64,000 nt of DNA, from assembly GCF_003182485.1 (NCBI RefSeq), contig NZ_QGTX01000001.1:3364001-3428000 (forward strand). The letters are read 5' to 3'. This document shows, piece by piece, positions 1 to 8,152 of this stretch. How positions within the stretch are numbered: position 1 is the stretch's first letter; each line of letters starts with the position of its first letter. The position numbers and the translations under genes were made by a program. Source of the DNA: Geodermatophilus normandii (GTDB lineage Bacteria; Actinomycetota; Actinomycetes; Mycobacteriales; Geodermatophilaceae). Below the pieces are notes generated by a model. That model saw nothing but the letters and a program-made list of their open reading frames with translations. It did not search any database and was not told the origin of the DNA.

Positions 1-147
1 CTCCAGGAAGCGCTGCTCCGCCCGCGCGGTCGCCCGGCGCCGCGCCTCGTCGTCCCCACCCGCGACGAGCACGCCGCCGGCGGCGCCCGCCGCCACCCCG
101 GCCGCACCCGCGCCGGCGCCCAGCAGGAACCCGCGTCTCGTCGTCAT
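1..147 (-). CDS. Secreted protein, Tat signal peptide, N-terminal fragment
   Basis: Forty-nine codons read leftward from an ATG at 147 and run off the window edge. The N-terminus has a twin-arginine motif (TTRRGFLLG) followed by an Ala/Gly-rich hydrophobic stretch of about 25 residues. It ends in a charged region (DDEARRRATARAEQ). This is the form of a Tat export signal, so the protein is probably exported folded, often with a cofactor. The mature domain lies outside the window and no family can be assigned. It is divergent from the ABC operon that starts at 362. Confidence 0.6.
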   Translation of the reverse strand, partial: MTTRRGFLLGAGAGAAGVAAGAAGGVLVAGGDDEARRRATARAEQRFLE

Positions 148-254
148 GGAGCCGTCCTAGACCCAGGGGCGGGGCGGGCGGAAGACCCGGCGGCGGTCCC
201 GGGCTCCGGTGGCCGGCGTTCCGGGGACGCGCATTAACCGACCCGAAACGCCGG

Positions 255-358
255 AGGGCTGAGCGTGAAACGACCCGCTCCTAGGTTTCCGCCGAGCCGC
301 ACGCCGGGACGGCGGACCCCACCGCGCTGGGCCGAGGGCGCAGCCGAGATACGGAGAC
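255..358 (+). promoter_or_regulatory. Candidate ykkC-class (guanidine-I-like) leader RNA
   Basis: Two blocks resemble the hallmark segments of the ykkC riboswitch class as I remember them. CTAGGTTTCCG at 280-290 differs by one base from CTAGGGTTCCG. CTGGGCCGAG at 327-336 differs by one base from CTGGTCCGAG. A GAGCG/CGCTC stem precedes the first block, and CCGCC/GGCGG arms can pair between the blocks. The usual 3' block with GGACAAAAGCC is absent. The element runs into the ribosome-binding region (ACGGAGACCC) just before the ATG at 362, so control of translation would be possible. ykkC members often precede nitrate/sulfonate-type ABC transporters, which is what follows. The match is partial; a chance resemblance is possible. 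Confidence 0.4.
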
Positions 359-361
359 CCG

Positions 362-1420
362 ATGACCTTCCGCTTCCGCGCCGTGCGCGCCGGAGCCCTG
401 CTGACCGCCGCCGCCCTGCTGACGACCGCGTGCGGGTCCGGCGACGACGAGTCCGCGGCCGCCTCCGGAGGGGACGCCGGCCTCGGCGACCTCACGCTGC
501 AGCTGTCGTGGATCAAGAACGCCGAGTTCGCGGGCGAGTTCTTCGCCGACACCAACGGCCACTACACCGACGCCGGCTTCGCCTCGGTGACGATGGACCC
601 CGGTCCGGGCGCCATCGAGACCCTCGTGGCCACCGAGGACGCCGACTTCGGCCTGAGCAACGCCGTCTCCACCGCGCAGGTCATCGCGGAGGAGGACGCG
701 CCGCTGCGGATCGTCGGCACCAAGTTCCAGAAGAACCCCTTCACCATCCTGTCCCTCGCCGACGGCGGGGACATCGCGACGCCGCAGGATCTGGTCGGCA
801 AGCGGATCGGCGTGCAGGCCGGCGGCAACGAGACCCTGTTCGACGCGCTGCTCGAGGTGAACGGCATCGACCCGGCCAGCGTGGAGAAGGTCCCGGTCGA
901 GTACGACCCCGCGCCGCTCATCGACGGCGAGGTCGACGGCTTCCTGGCCTACCTGACCAACGAGTCGATCACCGTGCAGTCGCAGGGCCTCGCGGTCACC
1001 AACCTGCCCTTCGCCGACAACGGGCTGCCGTTCGTCGCCGAGTCGGTCATCACGACCGAGCGCATGATCGCCGAGGAGCCGGAGCGGGTGCAGGCCTTCC
1101 TGGAGGCCGAGATCCGCGGCTGGCAGGACGCGCTGGCCGACCCCGCCGAGGGCGCCCGGCTCGCCGTCGAGGAGTACGGCGCGGACCTGCAGCTCGACAT
1201 GGCCAAGGAGCTCGAGCAGTCCGAGGTGCAGGCCGGGCTGATCGTCACGCCCGACGTCGAGGCCAACGGCCTGTTCACCATCTCCGACGAGCTGATCGAG
1301 CAGAACATGACCACGCTCGCCGCCGCCGGCATCGACATCCGGGCCGAGGACCTGTTCGACCTGTCCCTGCTCGAGCAGCTGCTCGAGGAGAAGCCCGAGC
1401 TCACCGAGCTCCCGTCCTGA
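362..1420 (+). CDS. ABC transporter substrate-binding lipoprotein, NMT1/SsuA type
   Basis: 352 residues. A lipoprotein signal peptide with the lipobox LTTAC places the lipidated Cys near residue 24. An NMT1/THI5-like periplasmic-binding fold follows. The start [22 protein letters not shown] resembles thiamine-precursor and sulfonate binders (LxWxxxxEfaGfyvA), and [17 protein letters not shown] is typical of the second lobe. The ATG has GGAG about 5 bases upstream. It is the first gene of an overlapping operon with an ATPase, two permeases, an adenosine-deaminase-family enzyme and an Fe(II) oxygenase. The neighbours suggest that the ligand is an aminated N-heterocycle or related compound; this is inference. 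Confidence 0.88.
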   Translation: MTFRFRAVRAGALLTAAALLTTACGSGDDESAAASGGDAGLGDLTLQLSWIKNAEFAGEFFADTNGHYTDAGFASVTMDPGPGAIETLVATEDADFGLSNAVSTAQVIAEEDAPLRIVGTKFQKNPFTILSLADGGDIATPQDLVGKRIGVQAGGNETLFDALLEVNGIDPASVEKVPVEYDPAPLIDGEVDGFLAYLTNESITVQSQGLAVTNLPFADNGLPFVAESVITTERMIAEEPERVQAFLEAEIRGWQDALADPAEGARLAVEEYGADLQLDMAKELEQSEVQAGLIVTPDVEANGLFTISDELIEQNMTTLAAAGIDIRAEDLFDLSLLEQLLEEKPELTELPS

Positions 1421-1449
1421 CCGGATCGACCCCGCCGGAGAGGCACGCC

Positions 1450-2283
1450 ATGACCGACGTCGTCACGACGTCGCCGGGCGCCGGTGCCGGGGGAGCGACC
1501 TCCCTCGGCACCGGCGTGCGGATCGACTCCCTGACCAAGACCTACCGGGTCGGCCGCCGGACGGTGCGGGCCCTCGAGGACGCCACGCTGTGGACCGACG
1601 AGGGCAGCTTCCTGTCCCTGCTCGGCCCCTCGGGCTGCGGCAAGTCCACGATCCTGCGGATCCTCGCCGGCCTGGAGGAGCCGACGTCCGGCTCGGCGCT
1701 GGTCGAGGGCCGCACCCCGCTGCAGCTGCGCCGCGGCCACGAGCTCGGGATCGCCTTCCAGGACTCCGCGCTGCTGCCGTGGCGGTCGGTGCTGTCCAAC
1801 GTCCGGCTGCCGTTCGAGGTGTCGGGGCGCAGGCCCGACGACGCGCTCGTGACCGAGATGATCAAGCTGGTCGGCCTGGAGGGGTTCGAGAAGGCCAAGC
1901 CGGCGCAGCTGTCGGGGGGCATGCGCCAGCGGGTCTCGATCGCGCGGGCGCTGGTGGTCCGGCCGTCGGTGCTCCTGCTCGACGAGCCCTTCGGGGCGCT
2001 GGACGACATGACGCGGCAGCGGCTGAACGTCGAGCTGCTGCGGATCTGGACCGAGAAGCCGGCGACGACGCTCATGGTCACCCACGGCATCGCCGAGGCG
2101 GTCTTCCTCTCCGACCGGGTCGCGGTGATGAGCGCGCGCCCGGGCCGGGTCCAGGAGGTCATCGAGGTCGACCTGCCGCGGCCGCGCACGCCGGACCTCA
2201 TGCGCACGCCGGAGTTCCACGCCCTGCACGACCGGGCCTCGGAGCTGCTCTTCGACGGCGCGTCCGCCGCCCGGGAGGACTGA
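1450..2283 (+). CDS. ABC transporter ATP-binding protein, SsuB/TauB type
   Basis: 277 residues. Walker A is GPSGCGKST, the Q-loop region reads [19 protein letters not shown], the signature is LSGGMRQR and Walker B is [12 protein letters not shown], followed by the switch His in MVTHGIAEA. This is the nitrate/sulfonate/taurine/thiamine-precursor importer ATPase subfamily. An ATG at 1450 with GGAGAGG upstream sets the start, 29 bases after the binding-protein gene. Its stop (2281-2283) abuts the GTG of the first permease. It energises import of the ligand bound by the upstream lipoprotein. Confidence 0.92.
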   Translation: MTDVVTTSPGAGAGGATSLGTGVRIDSLTKTYRVGRRTVRALEDATLWTDEGSFLSLLGPSGCGKSTILRILAGLEEPTSGSALVEGRTPLQLRRGHELGIAFQDSALLPWRSVLSNVRLPFEVSGRRPDDALVTEMIKLVGLEGFEKAKPAQLSGGMRQRVSIARALVVRPSVLLLDEPFGALDDMTRQRLNVELLRIWTEKPATTLMVTHGIAEAVFLSDRVAVMSARPGRVQEVIEVDLPRPRTPDLMRTPEFHALHDRASELLFDGASAARED

Positions 2284-3071
2284 GTGCGCCTCTCCCGCGC
2301 GTCGGTCCGCTCGCTGCGCACCGGCGTCCTCGGCGTCGTCGTGCTCGTCGCCCTGTGGTGGGTCGCCGCCCGCACCGTGCTGTCCGGCGCCCGCATCCCG
2401 ACGCCGGACGGCGTGCTCGCGACCGCGGTCGACGACGGCTGGGGCTTCTACGCGCTGCACTTCGGGATGACGCTGCAGGAGGCCGCGGTCGGCTTCGGCT
2501 ACGGCACCGGGGCCGGCCTCGTCGTCGCCTCGCTCGTCCTGCTCGTGCCCGTGGCCGAGCGGGTGCTCCTGCAGGTCGCGGTCCTGAGCTACTGCGTGCC
2601 GCTGGTCGCCATCGCGCCGGTGCTGTTCATCGTCATCGGCAACCCCGACGAGGGGCAGCGGTCGGGCACCGCCACCGCGCTGGCCGCGCTGTCGGTCTTC
2701 TTCACCACCGTCGTCGGCACGGTGCTCGGCCTGCGCTCGGCCGACCGGGCGAGCCTCGACGTGGTGAGCGTGTTCGGTGGCGGGCGGGTCCGGCGGCTGC
2801 TCACGGTGCAGCTGGTGTCGGCCCTGCCCTCGATCCTCGCCGCCCTGCGGATCGGCGCGCCGGCGGCGTTCCTCGGCGCGATCCTCGGCGAGTACGTCGG
2901 GGGCGTGCAGCGGGGCGTCGCCCTGGTCCTCAAGATCGCCCAGCAGAACGTCGACGTCGAGCAGGCCTGGGCGGTCGGGATCGGCTGCGCCCTGGTGGCC
3001 GGCGTGTTCTACGCGCTGTTCGGCCTGGTCGGCCGGCTGGTCACGCCCTGGTCGCGGGGGCGTCGGCGTGA
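2284..3071 (+). CDS. ABC transporter permease 1 with probable single-base frameshift near its end
   Basis: The frame opens at GTG 2284, directly after the ATPase stop. It encodes a BPD_transp_1 permease of about 258 residues with several membrane segments. The EAA-type loop reads RSADRASLDVVSVFGGGRVRRLLTVQLVSALPSIL. As given, this frame has no stop before 5007; it runs through permease 2 out of frame and into the adenosine-deaminase frame. Adding one G to the five-G run at 3056-3060 gives an ending PWSRGASA and a TGA at 3069-3071. That stop would overlap the next GTG by four bases, as at the other junctions of this operon. A sequencing or assembly error, or a real mutation, is likely. The listed end assumes this correction. 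Confidence 0.75.
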
Positions 3072-3919
3072 CCGCGTTGCTGCCCGGCGCCGACGAGGCG
3101 ACCGCCCCGGTCCCCGGCCGGACCGGCTCGCTGCTGTGGACCGCGCTGCGCCAGGTCGCCACCACGCTCCTGGTCGTCGGCATCGTGGTGCTGCTGTGGA
3201 TCGCGGCGCTGCGCATCTGGGACGTCTCGCCCTACGTCGGCAAGACGCCGGCGGAGGTGTGGACGACGCTGTTCGCCGACGACGACTCCGCCGAGCTGCG
3301 CGCGGAGATCGGGGCGCTGCTGCAGCAGACCCTCACCGACGCCGCGGTGGGGTTCGCCGCCGGGATGCTGACGGCGATCGTGCTGGCGGCGCTCGTCGTC
3401 CGCTCGACGGTGTTCGAGGCCGCGGTGATGCCGGTCGCGCTGGTGCTGCAGACCGTGCCGCTCATCGCGCTGGCGCCGATCCTGATCCTGCTCGTCGGCC
3501 GCGGCTACGGCGTCGTCGCGATCATGAGCGCGATCGTCGTGCTCTTCCCGGCGCTGGTGAACACCGTGCAGGGCCTGCGCTCGGTCACGCCGCAGCTGCG
3601 CGACCTGGTGCTCGTCTACGGCGGGTCGCCGTCGACCGTGCTGCTGCGGGTCGGCTTCCCCTCCGCGCTGCCCGCGCTGTTCGCCTCGGTGCGCATCGCG
3701 GTGCCCGGGGCGCTCACCGGCGCGCTGCTGGCCGAGTGGCTCGCGACGGGCAAGGGGATCGGCTACGCCGTCGTCTCCGCCGCCGGCCGCTCGCAGAACG
3801 CGCGCGTCTGGGCGCTGGTCGTCGTCGTCAGCCTGACCGCGCTGGTGCTGTACCTGCTCGCCCAGCTGGTCGAGACCGCCGTGCTCAGCCGGTTCGGCCG
3901 GCCGGGGAGCGCCCGGTGA
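3068..3919 (+). CDS. ABC transporter permease 2
   Basis: 283 residues from GTG 3068, with a BPD_transp_1 fold. An N-terminal membrane segment (TTLLVVGIVVLLWIAAL) is followed by at least five more. The coupling loop LRSVTPQLRDLVLVYGGSPSTVLLRVGFPSALPALF corresponds to the EAA motif that docks on the ATPase. It is the second half of a heterodimeric channel with the preceding gene. Its TGA at 3917-3919 overlaps the GTG of the adenosine-deaminase-family gene, which implies translational coupling. The sequence is intact, unlike permease 1. Confidence 0.88.
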   Translation: MTALLPGADEATAPVPGRTGSLLWTALRQVATTLLVVGIVVLLWIAALRIWDVSPYVGKTPAEVWTTLFADDDSAELRAEIGALLQQTLTDAAVGFAAGMLTAIVLAALVVRSTVFEAAVMPVALVLQTVPLIALAPILILLVGRGYGVVAIMSAIVVLFPALVNTVQGLRSVTPQLRDLVLVYGGSPSTVLLRVGFPSALPALFASVRIAVPGALTGALLAEWLATGKGIGYAVVSAAGRSQNARVWALVVVVSLTALVLYLLAQLVETAVLSRFGRPGSAR

Positions 3920-5007
3920 GCCTCGCGGCCGGCGTGCACTCCACGCCCGTGCCGGCCGACCCGGCGATCGACGCGATGGTCGCCGCCCTGCCCAAGGTCA
4001 GCCTGCACTGCCACCTGATCGGCAGCGTGGCGCCGCAGACCGTGGTCGACCTCGCCCGCAGGCACGGGGTGCCGCTCGGCCGGTCCGCCGAGGAGCTCTA
4101 CGACCACGCGAGCTACGAGGACCTCGGCGAGTTCCTCCGCGTCCTCGACGTGGTCGGCTCGCTGGTCCGCGACGCCGACGACCTGCACCGCGTGACGTAC
4201 GAGTCGCTGACCGCCGGCGGCGCCGCCCACGGCGTGCTGTACCGCGAGGTGCACCTGAGCCCGCCCGGCCACCCCGGCGTGCCCTACCCCCGGCTCCTGG
4301 AAGGCGTGCTCGCCGGTGCGCGCGACGCGGAGGCCGACACCGGGATCCGGGCCGGCTTCGTCGTCGGCATCTGCCGGGAGCGCAGCGGCGCGGCCGCCGT
4401 CGAGCTGGTCGAGCAGGTGGTCGAGCACCGGGTCGACGAGGTGCTCGGCATCGGTCTGGACTACGCCGAGGTCAACGGCCCGCCGGGCCGCTTCGTCGAG
4501 GCCTACCGGCTGGCCGCCCGCGCCGGGCTGCGGCGGACGGCGCACTCCGAGTCCGGCCCACCGCGGCACGTCGAGGTCCTCCTCGACGAGCTCGGCTGCA
4601 GCCGGGTCGACCACGGCTACCACGTGGTCGACGACGCGGCGATCACCGCCCGGTGCGTCGAGGAGCGGGTGCCCTTCACCTGCACCCCGGTCAGCTCCGA
4701 CATCGGCCGCTACTCCGGCAGCGGCGACGGCACCCACCGCCGGATCGCGGAGATGGTCGACGCCGGGCTGTGCGTGACGATCGACAGCGACGACCCGCCG
4801 ATGTTCGGCACCGACCCCACCCACGACCACCGCGTCCTCGCGCACGCACTCGGCTGGCGCCGCGACCGGCTGGCCGACCTCACCCGCAACGCCGTCGAGG
4901 CCTGCTGGCTCGACCGCACCGACAAGGCCGCCCTGCTCGCGCGGGTCGAGGCGATGGTGGCCGCCACCCCCGACGCACCACCGGCCCCCGAGGAGTCCCC
5001 CGCATGA
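3916..5007 (+). CDS. Adenosine deaminase family protein
   Basis: 363 residues. Metal-dependent deaminase motifs of the adenosine/AMP deaminase family occur in order: LHCHL near the N-terminus (His31 and His33), RRTAHSESG, CSRVDHGYHVVDD, TCTPVSSD and a late IDSDDPPMFGTD. These supply the Zn-binding His/Asp set and the catalytic Glu region. The family hydrolytically deaminates adenine-type rings. The exact substrate is not assigned, because the context (importer plus Fe(II) oxygenase) is unlike purine salvage. The GTG start overlaps the permease stop (GTGA), and its own stop overlaps the next ATG (ATGA). It probably acts in the cytoplasm on the imported compound. Confidence 0.85.
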   Translation: MSLAAGVHSTPVPADPAIDAMVAALPKVSLHCHLIGSVAPQTVVDLARRHGVPLGRSAEELYDHASYEDLGEFLRVLDVVGSLVRDADDLHRVTYESLTAGGAAHGVLYREVHLSPPGHPGVPYPRLLEGVLAGARDAEADTGIRAGFVVGICRERSGAAAVELVEQVVEHRVDEVLGIGLDYAEVNGPPGRFVEAYRLAARAGLRRTAHSESGPPRHVEVLLDELGCSRVDHGYHVVDDAAITARCVEERVPFTCTPVSSDIGRYSGSGDGTHRRIAEMVDAGLCVTIDSDDPPMFGTDPTHDHRVLAHALGWRRDRLADLTRNAVEACWLDRTDKAALLARVEAMVAATPDAPPAPEESPA

Positions 5008-6050
5008 GCACGCCGTTCTCCGTCCCCACCGTGGACATCGCGCCCTACGTCGGGACCGGCACCGCCGACGAGCGCGCGGCGACCGCCGCGGCCTTCGACG
5101 AGGCGGCCCGCACGGTGGGCTTCGTGCAGGTCGTCGGCCACGGCGTCCCGACCGCGGTCACCGACGCCTTCGCCGCCGCCCTCGACGAGTTCTTCCTCCT
5201 CCCGCTGGAGGTCAAGAAGCGCTACCGGACGCCGCCGGAGGTCAACCGTGGGTACGCCCCGCCCAAGACGGAGTCGCTGAGCCTCAGCCTCGGGCTGGCG
5301 CCGTCCAACCGGATGCACGACTTCTTCGAGGCGTTCAACGTGGGCGCCGCCGTCTCGGACTTCCCCGGGCTCGGCCTCCCCGAGGCCGACTACCCCGAGA
5401 ACGTCTGGCCGGCCGAGGCGGCGTCGTTCCGCGCGGCGGTCTCGGCCTACTCCGCCGAGGCCTCGCGGGTGGCGCGCACGCTGACCACGGTGTTCGCCGA
5501 CGCGCTCGGCCTGCCGGAGGGCTTCTTCGAGCGCTACACCGACCACAGCCTCGACGTGCTCCGGATGAACAACTACGCCCTCGAGCCCGGTGCCCTCGAC
5601 CTCGACGGCGACCTCACCGGCATGGGGGAGCACACCGACTACGGCATCGTCACCGTGCTGTGGGCCGACCGGGTCGCCGGCCTGCAGGTGCTCGGCCGCG
5701 ACGGCGGCTGGCACGACGTCCAGCCGGCCGACGGCGCGCTGCTGGTCAACCTCGGGGACCTCATGGCGCGGTGGACCAACGACCGGTGGATGTCGACCCT
5801 GCACCGGGTCAAGCCGCCGATCGTCGACGGCACCATCCGGCGCCGGCGCAGCGCGGCGTTCTTCCACGACGGCAACGTCGACGCCCTCGTCGAGACCCTG
5901 CCGACCTGCGGAGGCGACGGCTCGCCGTACCCGCCGATCACCGTCGGCGAGCACATCCGCGCCAAGCTCGCCGGCTCGCGGGCCGGCGTCGCCAACCCCG
6001 ACGCCGACCGCGAGGCCGCCCGGGTGCTCGCGGCACAGAACCGGACCTGA
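5004..6050 (+). CDS. Isopenicillin-N-synthase-like 2-oxoglutarate/Fe(II) oxygenase
   Basis: 348 residues with an N-terminal DIOX_N region (VPTVDIAPYV, ARTVGFVQVVGHGVP) and a C-terminal 2OG-FeII_Oxy barrel. Iron ligands are His210 and Asp212 (GEHTDYG) and His267 (TLHRV). Arg281 and Ser283 (RRRRSAAFF) match the 2-oxoglutarate-binding R-x-S. The family hydroxylates, desaturates or ring-closes small molecules. The operon suggests a catabolic oxidation linked to the deaminase. The gene ends the cassette, and the next gene at 6092 has its own promoter-like element. The substrate is unknown. Confidence 0.87.
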   Translation: MSTPFSVPTVDIAPYVGTGTADERAATAAAFDEAARTVGFVQVVGHGVPTAVTDAFAAALDEFFLLPLEVKKRYRTPPEVNRGYAPPKTESLSLSLGLAPSNRMHDFFEAFNVGAAVSDFPGLGLPEADYPENVWPAEAASFRAAVSAYSAEASRVARTLTTVFADALGLPEGFFERYTDHSLDVLRMNNYALEPGALDLDGDLTGMGEHTDYGIVTVLWADRVAGLQVLGRDGGWHDVQPADGALLVNLGDLMARWTNDRWMSTLHRVKPPIVDGTIRRRRSAAFFHDGNVDALVETLPTCGGDGSPYPPITVGEHIRAKLAGSRAGVANPDADREAARVLAAQNRT

Positions 6051-6077
6051 GGAGCCCGTCCGAGGGGCAGGAGGCCC

Positions 6078-6083
6078 TACCGT
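6078..6083 (+). promoter_or_regulatory. Candidate -10 element (TACCGT) for a leaderless gene
   Basis: TACCGT fits the actinobacterial TANNNT -10 pattern and ends 8 bases before the ATG at 6092. That spacing would put the transcription start on or next to the start codon. No ribosome-binding site is visible. Confidence 0.35.
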
Positions 6084-6091
6084 CGCGCGGC

Positions 6092-6496
6092 ATGGGTCAG
6101 CGGACGGCGCTCGTGGCGGTCACGTCGGTCCAGCTGGCCGCCCAGGTCGTCGGCCACGTCGTCGCGCTGCGGCGGCGCCGGCACTTCGACGTCCCCTTCC
6201 TCACGGGCAGCCCCGAGCACCTGGTCCGGGACTGGTTGTGGTTCGGCACGGCCTACAGCGCGCCGCCGTACCTGCTCGCGCTCGAGGTGTGGGCCCTCGG
6301 CCGGCTGCTGCGCGGGCCCGACGAGCGTGCGCGCCGGGTGCTGCGGTGGCTGGGCACCGGGCTGACGTCCGGCTACCTGAGCGAGCGGTGCAGCCGGGTC
6401 CGGGTGCGCCCGGGCGGTCTCGACCCGGTGGAGACGCCGGTCGTCGTGGCCGGGTGGGGTGGTGCCGCGGCGCTGGCGGTCCTGGCCGGCCGCTGA
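6092..6496 (+). CDS. Small membrane protein of unknown function
   Basis: 134 residues. I do not recognise a family. An N-terminal hydrophobic stretch (TALVAVTSVQLAAQVVGHVVAL), a central one around TAYSAPPYLLALEVWALGRLL and a C-terminal one (VVVAGWGGAAALAVLAG) suggest three membrane helices. A short charged linker (RRRRHFDVPF) lies between the first two. It follows the oxygenase gene by 41 bases but seems to have its own -10 element, so it need not belong to the ABC operon. It converges with the coiled-coil gene downstream. Confidence 0.6.
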   Translation: MGQRTALVAVTSVQLAAQVVGHVVALRRRRHFDVPFLTGSPEHLVRDWLWFGTAYSAPPYLLALEVWALGRLLRGPDERARRVLRWLGTGLTSGYLSERCSRVRVRPGGLDPVETPVVVAGWGGAAALAVLAGR

Positions 6497-6513
6497 GCGT
6501 CGGCCGACGCTGC

Positions 6514-7494
6514 TCAGGGCACCCGCCAGGACCACGGCCGCCGGTCGAGGCGGTGGAGCAGGCCGCGGAGGGAGCGCCGGCCGCCGGCCGGGACGGCGAC
6601 CGCGGCGGCCGGCCGGCCGACCTCGGCCCGGAGCGCGGACCGCCGCTCCTCGAGTGCCGCGACCTCGGCCAGGAGGGCCTCCCGGCGCGCCGCGGCGTCG
6701 CGGTCCAGGCGCTCGCGCGCCGCGGCCGCCGCGTCGTCGGCCCGCCGCCGCTCGTCCCGGCCGGTGCCGAGCACCCGGAGGACCTCGTCGCGGGCCTGCT
6801 GCCGGGCGAGGTCCGCCTCGTCCCGGGCCCGCCGGCGGATCCGGCCGGCGTCCTCGGCGGCCCGCAGCCCGGCGAGGCGGACCTCCTCGAGCCGCGCGTC
6901 GGCCTGGGTCCGGGCGCCGGCGAGGACCCCCTCCGCCTCGGCCGTCGTCGCGGCGGCGCGGGCGGCCGCGGCCGCGAGCAGGTGCCCGGCGCGGGCCTCG
7001 GCGTCGGCGAGGACCCGGTCGGCGCGGGCGACCGTCCGAGCCGCCTCCGACGCGGCGGCGGCGCGGTCGGCCTCCGCCTCGGCCCGCAGGCCCTCGGCCT
7101 CGTCGGCCGCCGCGGCGAGCACCGACCCGATCCGGGAGGACAGCCGCAGGGACGCAGCGCCTCCGCACGAGTGGGCGAGGAGCCGCCGGGCCTCCTCGAG
7201 GTCGGCGCGCGTCCGCAGGTGCCGCGTCAGGAGGTGCTCGCGCTCCCGGTCCGCGGTGGCGAGCTCGTCCTCGGCCCACCGGACGTAGGTGTCGACCTGG
7301 AAGCGGTCGTAGCCGGCCACGACCCGGCGGAACGCGGGTGCGGCCCCGAGGACGGTGGGCAGGTCGCCGGAGACGTTCGGGCGCCGGCGGTCGGCCTCCC
7401 GGTCGGGCTCCTGGCCGGCCTCCCGGGCGGCCTCCTGGGCGGCCTCCTGGTCGGCCTCGGCCTCGTGGTCGCTGTGCAGCTCGGTGGTCGTCAT
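6514..7494 (-). CDS. DivIVA-like coiled-coil protein
   Basis: 326 residues on the minus strand from ATG 7494. The N-terminal 35 residues are an acidic Glu/Ala/Asp tract. A DivIVA-like segment follows (FRRVVAGYDRFQVDTYVRWAEDEL, about residues 54-77), the signature of actinobacterial polar-growth and septum-associated proteins. From about residue 80 to 300 the sequence is almost continuous Ala/Arg/Glu coiled coil. No transmembrane segment is visible. A GGAGGGAGG ribosome-binding site precedes the ATG and a TAGCGT -10 element lies about 40 bases upstream. A scaffold role at the cell pole or septum is likely; the partner is unknown. Confidence 0.72.
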   Translation of the reverse strand: MTTTELHSDHEAEADQEAAQEAAREAGQEPDREADRRRPNVSGDLPTVLGAAPAFRRVVAGYDRFQVDTYVRWAEDELATADREREHLLTRHLRTRADLEEARRLLAHSCGGAASLRLSSRIGSVLAAAADEAEGLRAEAEADRAAAASEAARTVARADRVLADAEARAGHLLAAAAARAAATTAEAEGVLAGARTQADARLEEVRLAGLRAAEDAGRIRRRARDEADLARQQARDEVLRVLGTGRDERRRADDAAAAARERLDRDAAARREALLAEVAALEERRSALRAEVGRPAAAVAVPAGGRRSLRGLLHRLDRRPWSWRVP

Positions 7495-7532
7495 GCCTGC
7501 CTCCCTCCGCGGGACCCGTCCCGGGAGCGGGG

Positions 7533-7538
7533 ACGCTA
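7533..7538 (-). promoter_or_regulatory. Candidate -10 element (TAGCGT, minus strand)
   Basis: The minus strand reads TAGCGT here, 38 bases upstream of the coiled-coil gene's ATG. The same hexamer precedes genes at 31534, 36926 and 52098, which supports its use as a -10 element in this genome. Confidence 0.4.
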
Positions 7539-7713
7539 GGGCGGTCGGCGGGGGGTGCGGCCGGCTGCCGGAGCCGGATCACCGGGGAGGGCGCGCCGGC
7601 CCGCCTGATCGGGTCGGGGAGCCGGCGCCGCTCGCGGAGCGTGACGTCGCCCTGCGGGGTGAGACGTCGGGCCGGGGGGTCCCGGGACCCGCGGCGTGGC
7701 CCACCCTCGGGGC

Positions 7714-7953
7714 ATGGCACCCGACCCCGCCCCCGCGCGTCCCGGCAGCATGACCGTCCCACCGTGGGCCGGCTGGGAGGACCTCCTGACCGGGCTGCTG
7801 CTCGTGCTCCTGGTCGTCGCGGTCGTGGCCGTCGTCGTCCTGTGGAGCGCGGCGGCGAGGGCGAGCGCGAGCGGCCGGGCGGAGTGGCAGGCGGAGCTCG
7901 AGGCGCGGTCGCGCAGCCGCCGGGCCCCGGAGGCGCCCGACGGAGTGCGCTGA
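7714..7953 (+). CDS. Small single-pass membrane protein
   Basis: 79 residues from ATG 7714, or 67 from ATG 7750; neither start has a clear ribosome-binding site. One strong membrane helix (LLTGLLLVLLVVAVVAVVVLW) is followed by an Arg/Glu/Ala-rich cytoplasmic tail (AEWQAELEARSRSRR) that could form a short helix. No family is recognised. It lies upstream of glpX but is separated from it by about 200 bases containing a promoter-like sequence. Confidence 0.45.
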   Translation: MAPDPAPARPGSMTVPPWAGWEDLLTGLLLVLLVVAVVAVVVLWSAAARASASGRAEWQAELEARSRSRRAPEAPDGVR

Positions 7954-7979
7954 GCGGTCGCTGCGAGGCCTGGAGGGCG

Positions 7980-8008
7980 TTGTGGTCCAGGTCACCCGAC
8001 GTTACGGT
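7980..8008 (+). promoter_or_regulatory. Candidate promoter for glpX
   Basis: A -35-like TTGTGG (7980-7985) and a -10-like TACGGT (8003-8008) are separated by 17 bases. The leader to the glpX start would be about 140 bases. A second ATG at 8080 opens a different frame with no recognisable product. Confidence 0.35.
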
Positions 8009-8152
8009 CCAGGCGCGTCGTCCCCGCGGGGCAGGCGAGAGACCGAAGCGCTCCGGACTCCCGAGCAGAGGTGCTGGCCATGACCGCCGTACCCCGCACA
8101 GACCCCGCTCCGGACGGTCCGCGGCCGCGCCCCCCACGACGGGTGCGGCCGC

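Noticed and set aside
148-361. TPP or purine riboswitch before the NMT1-type operon
   Set aside because: No CTGAGA thi-box core and no purine-aptamer core are visible; only ykkC-like blocks match.
2284-5007. A single 907-residue permease-deaminase fusion
   Set aside because: The middle third is an Arg/Ala-rich shadow of permease 2 read out of frame; the deaminase has its own GTG start at 3916. A one-base indel explains it better.
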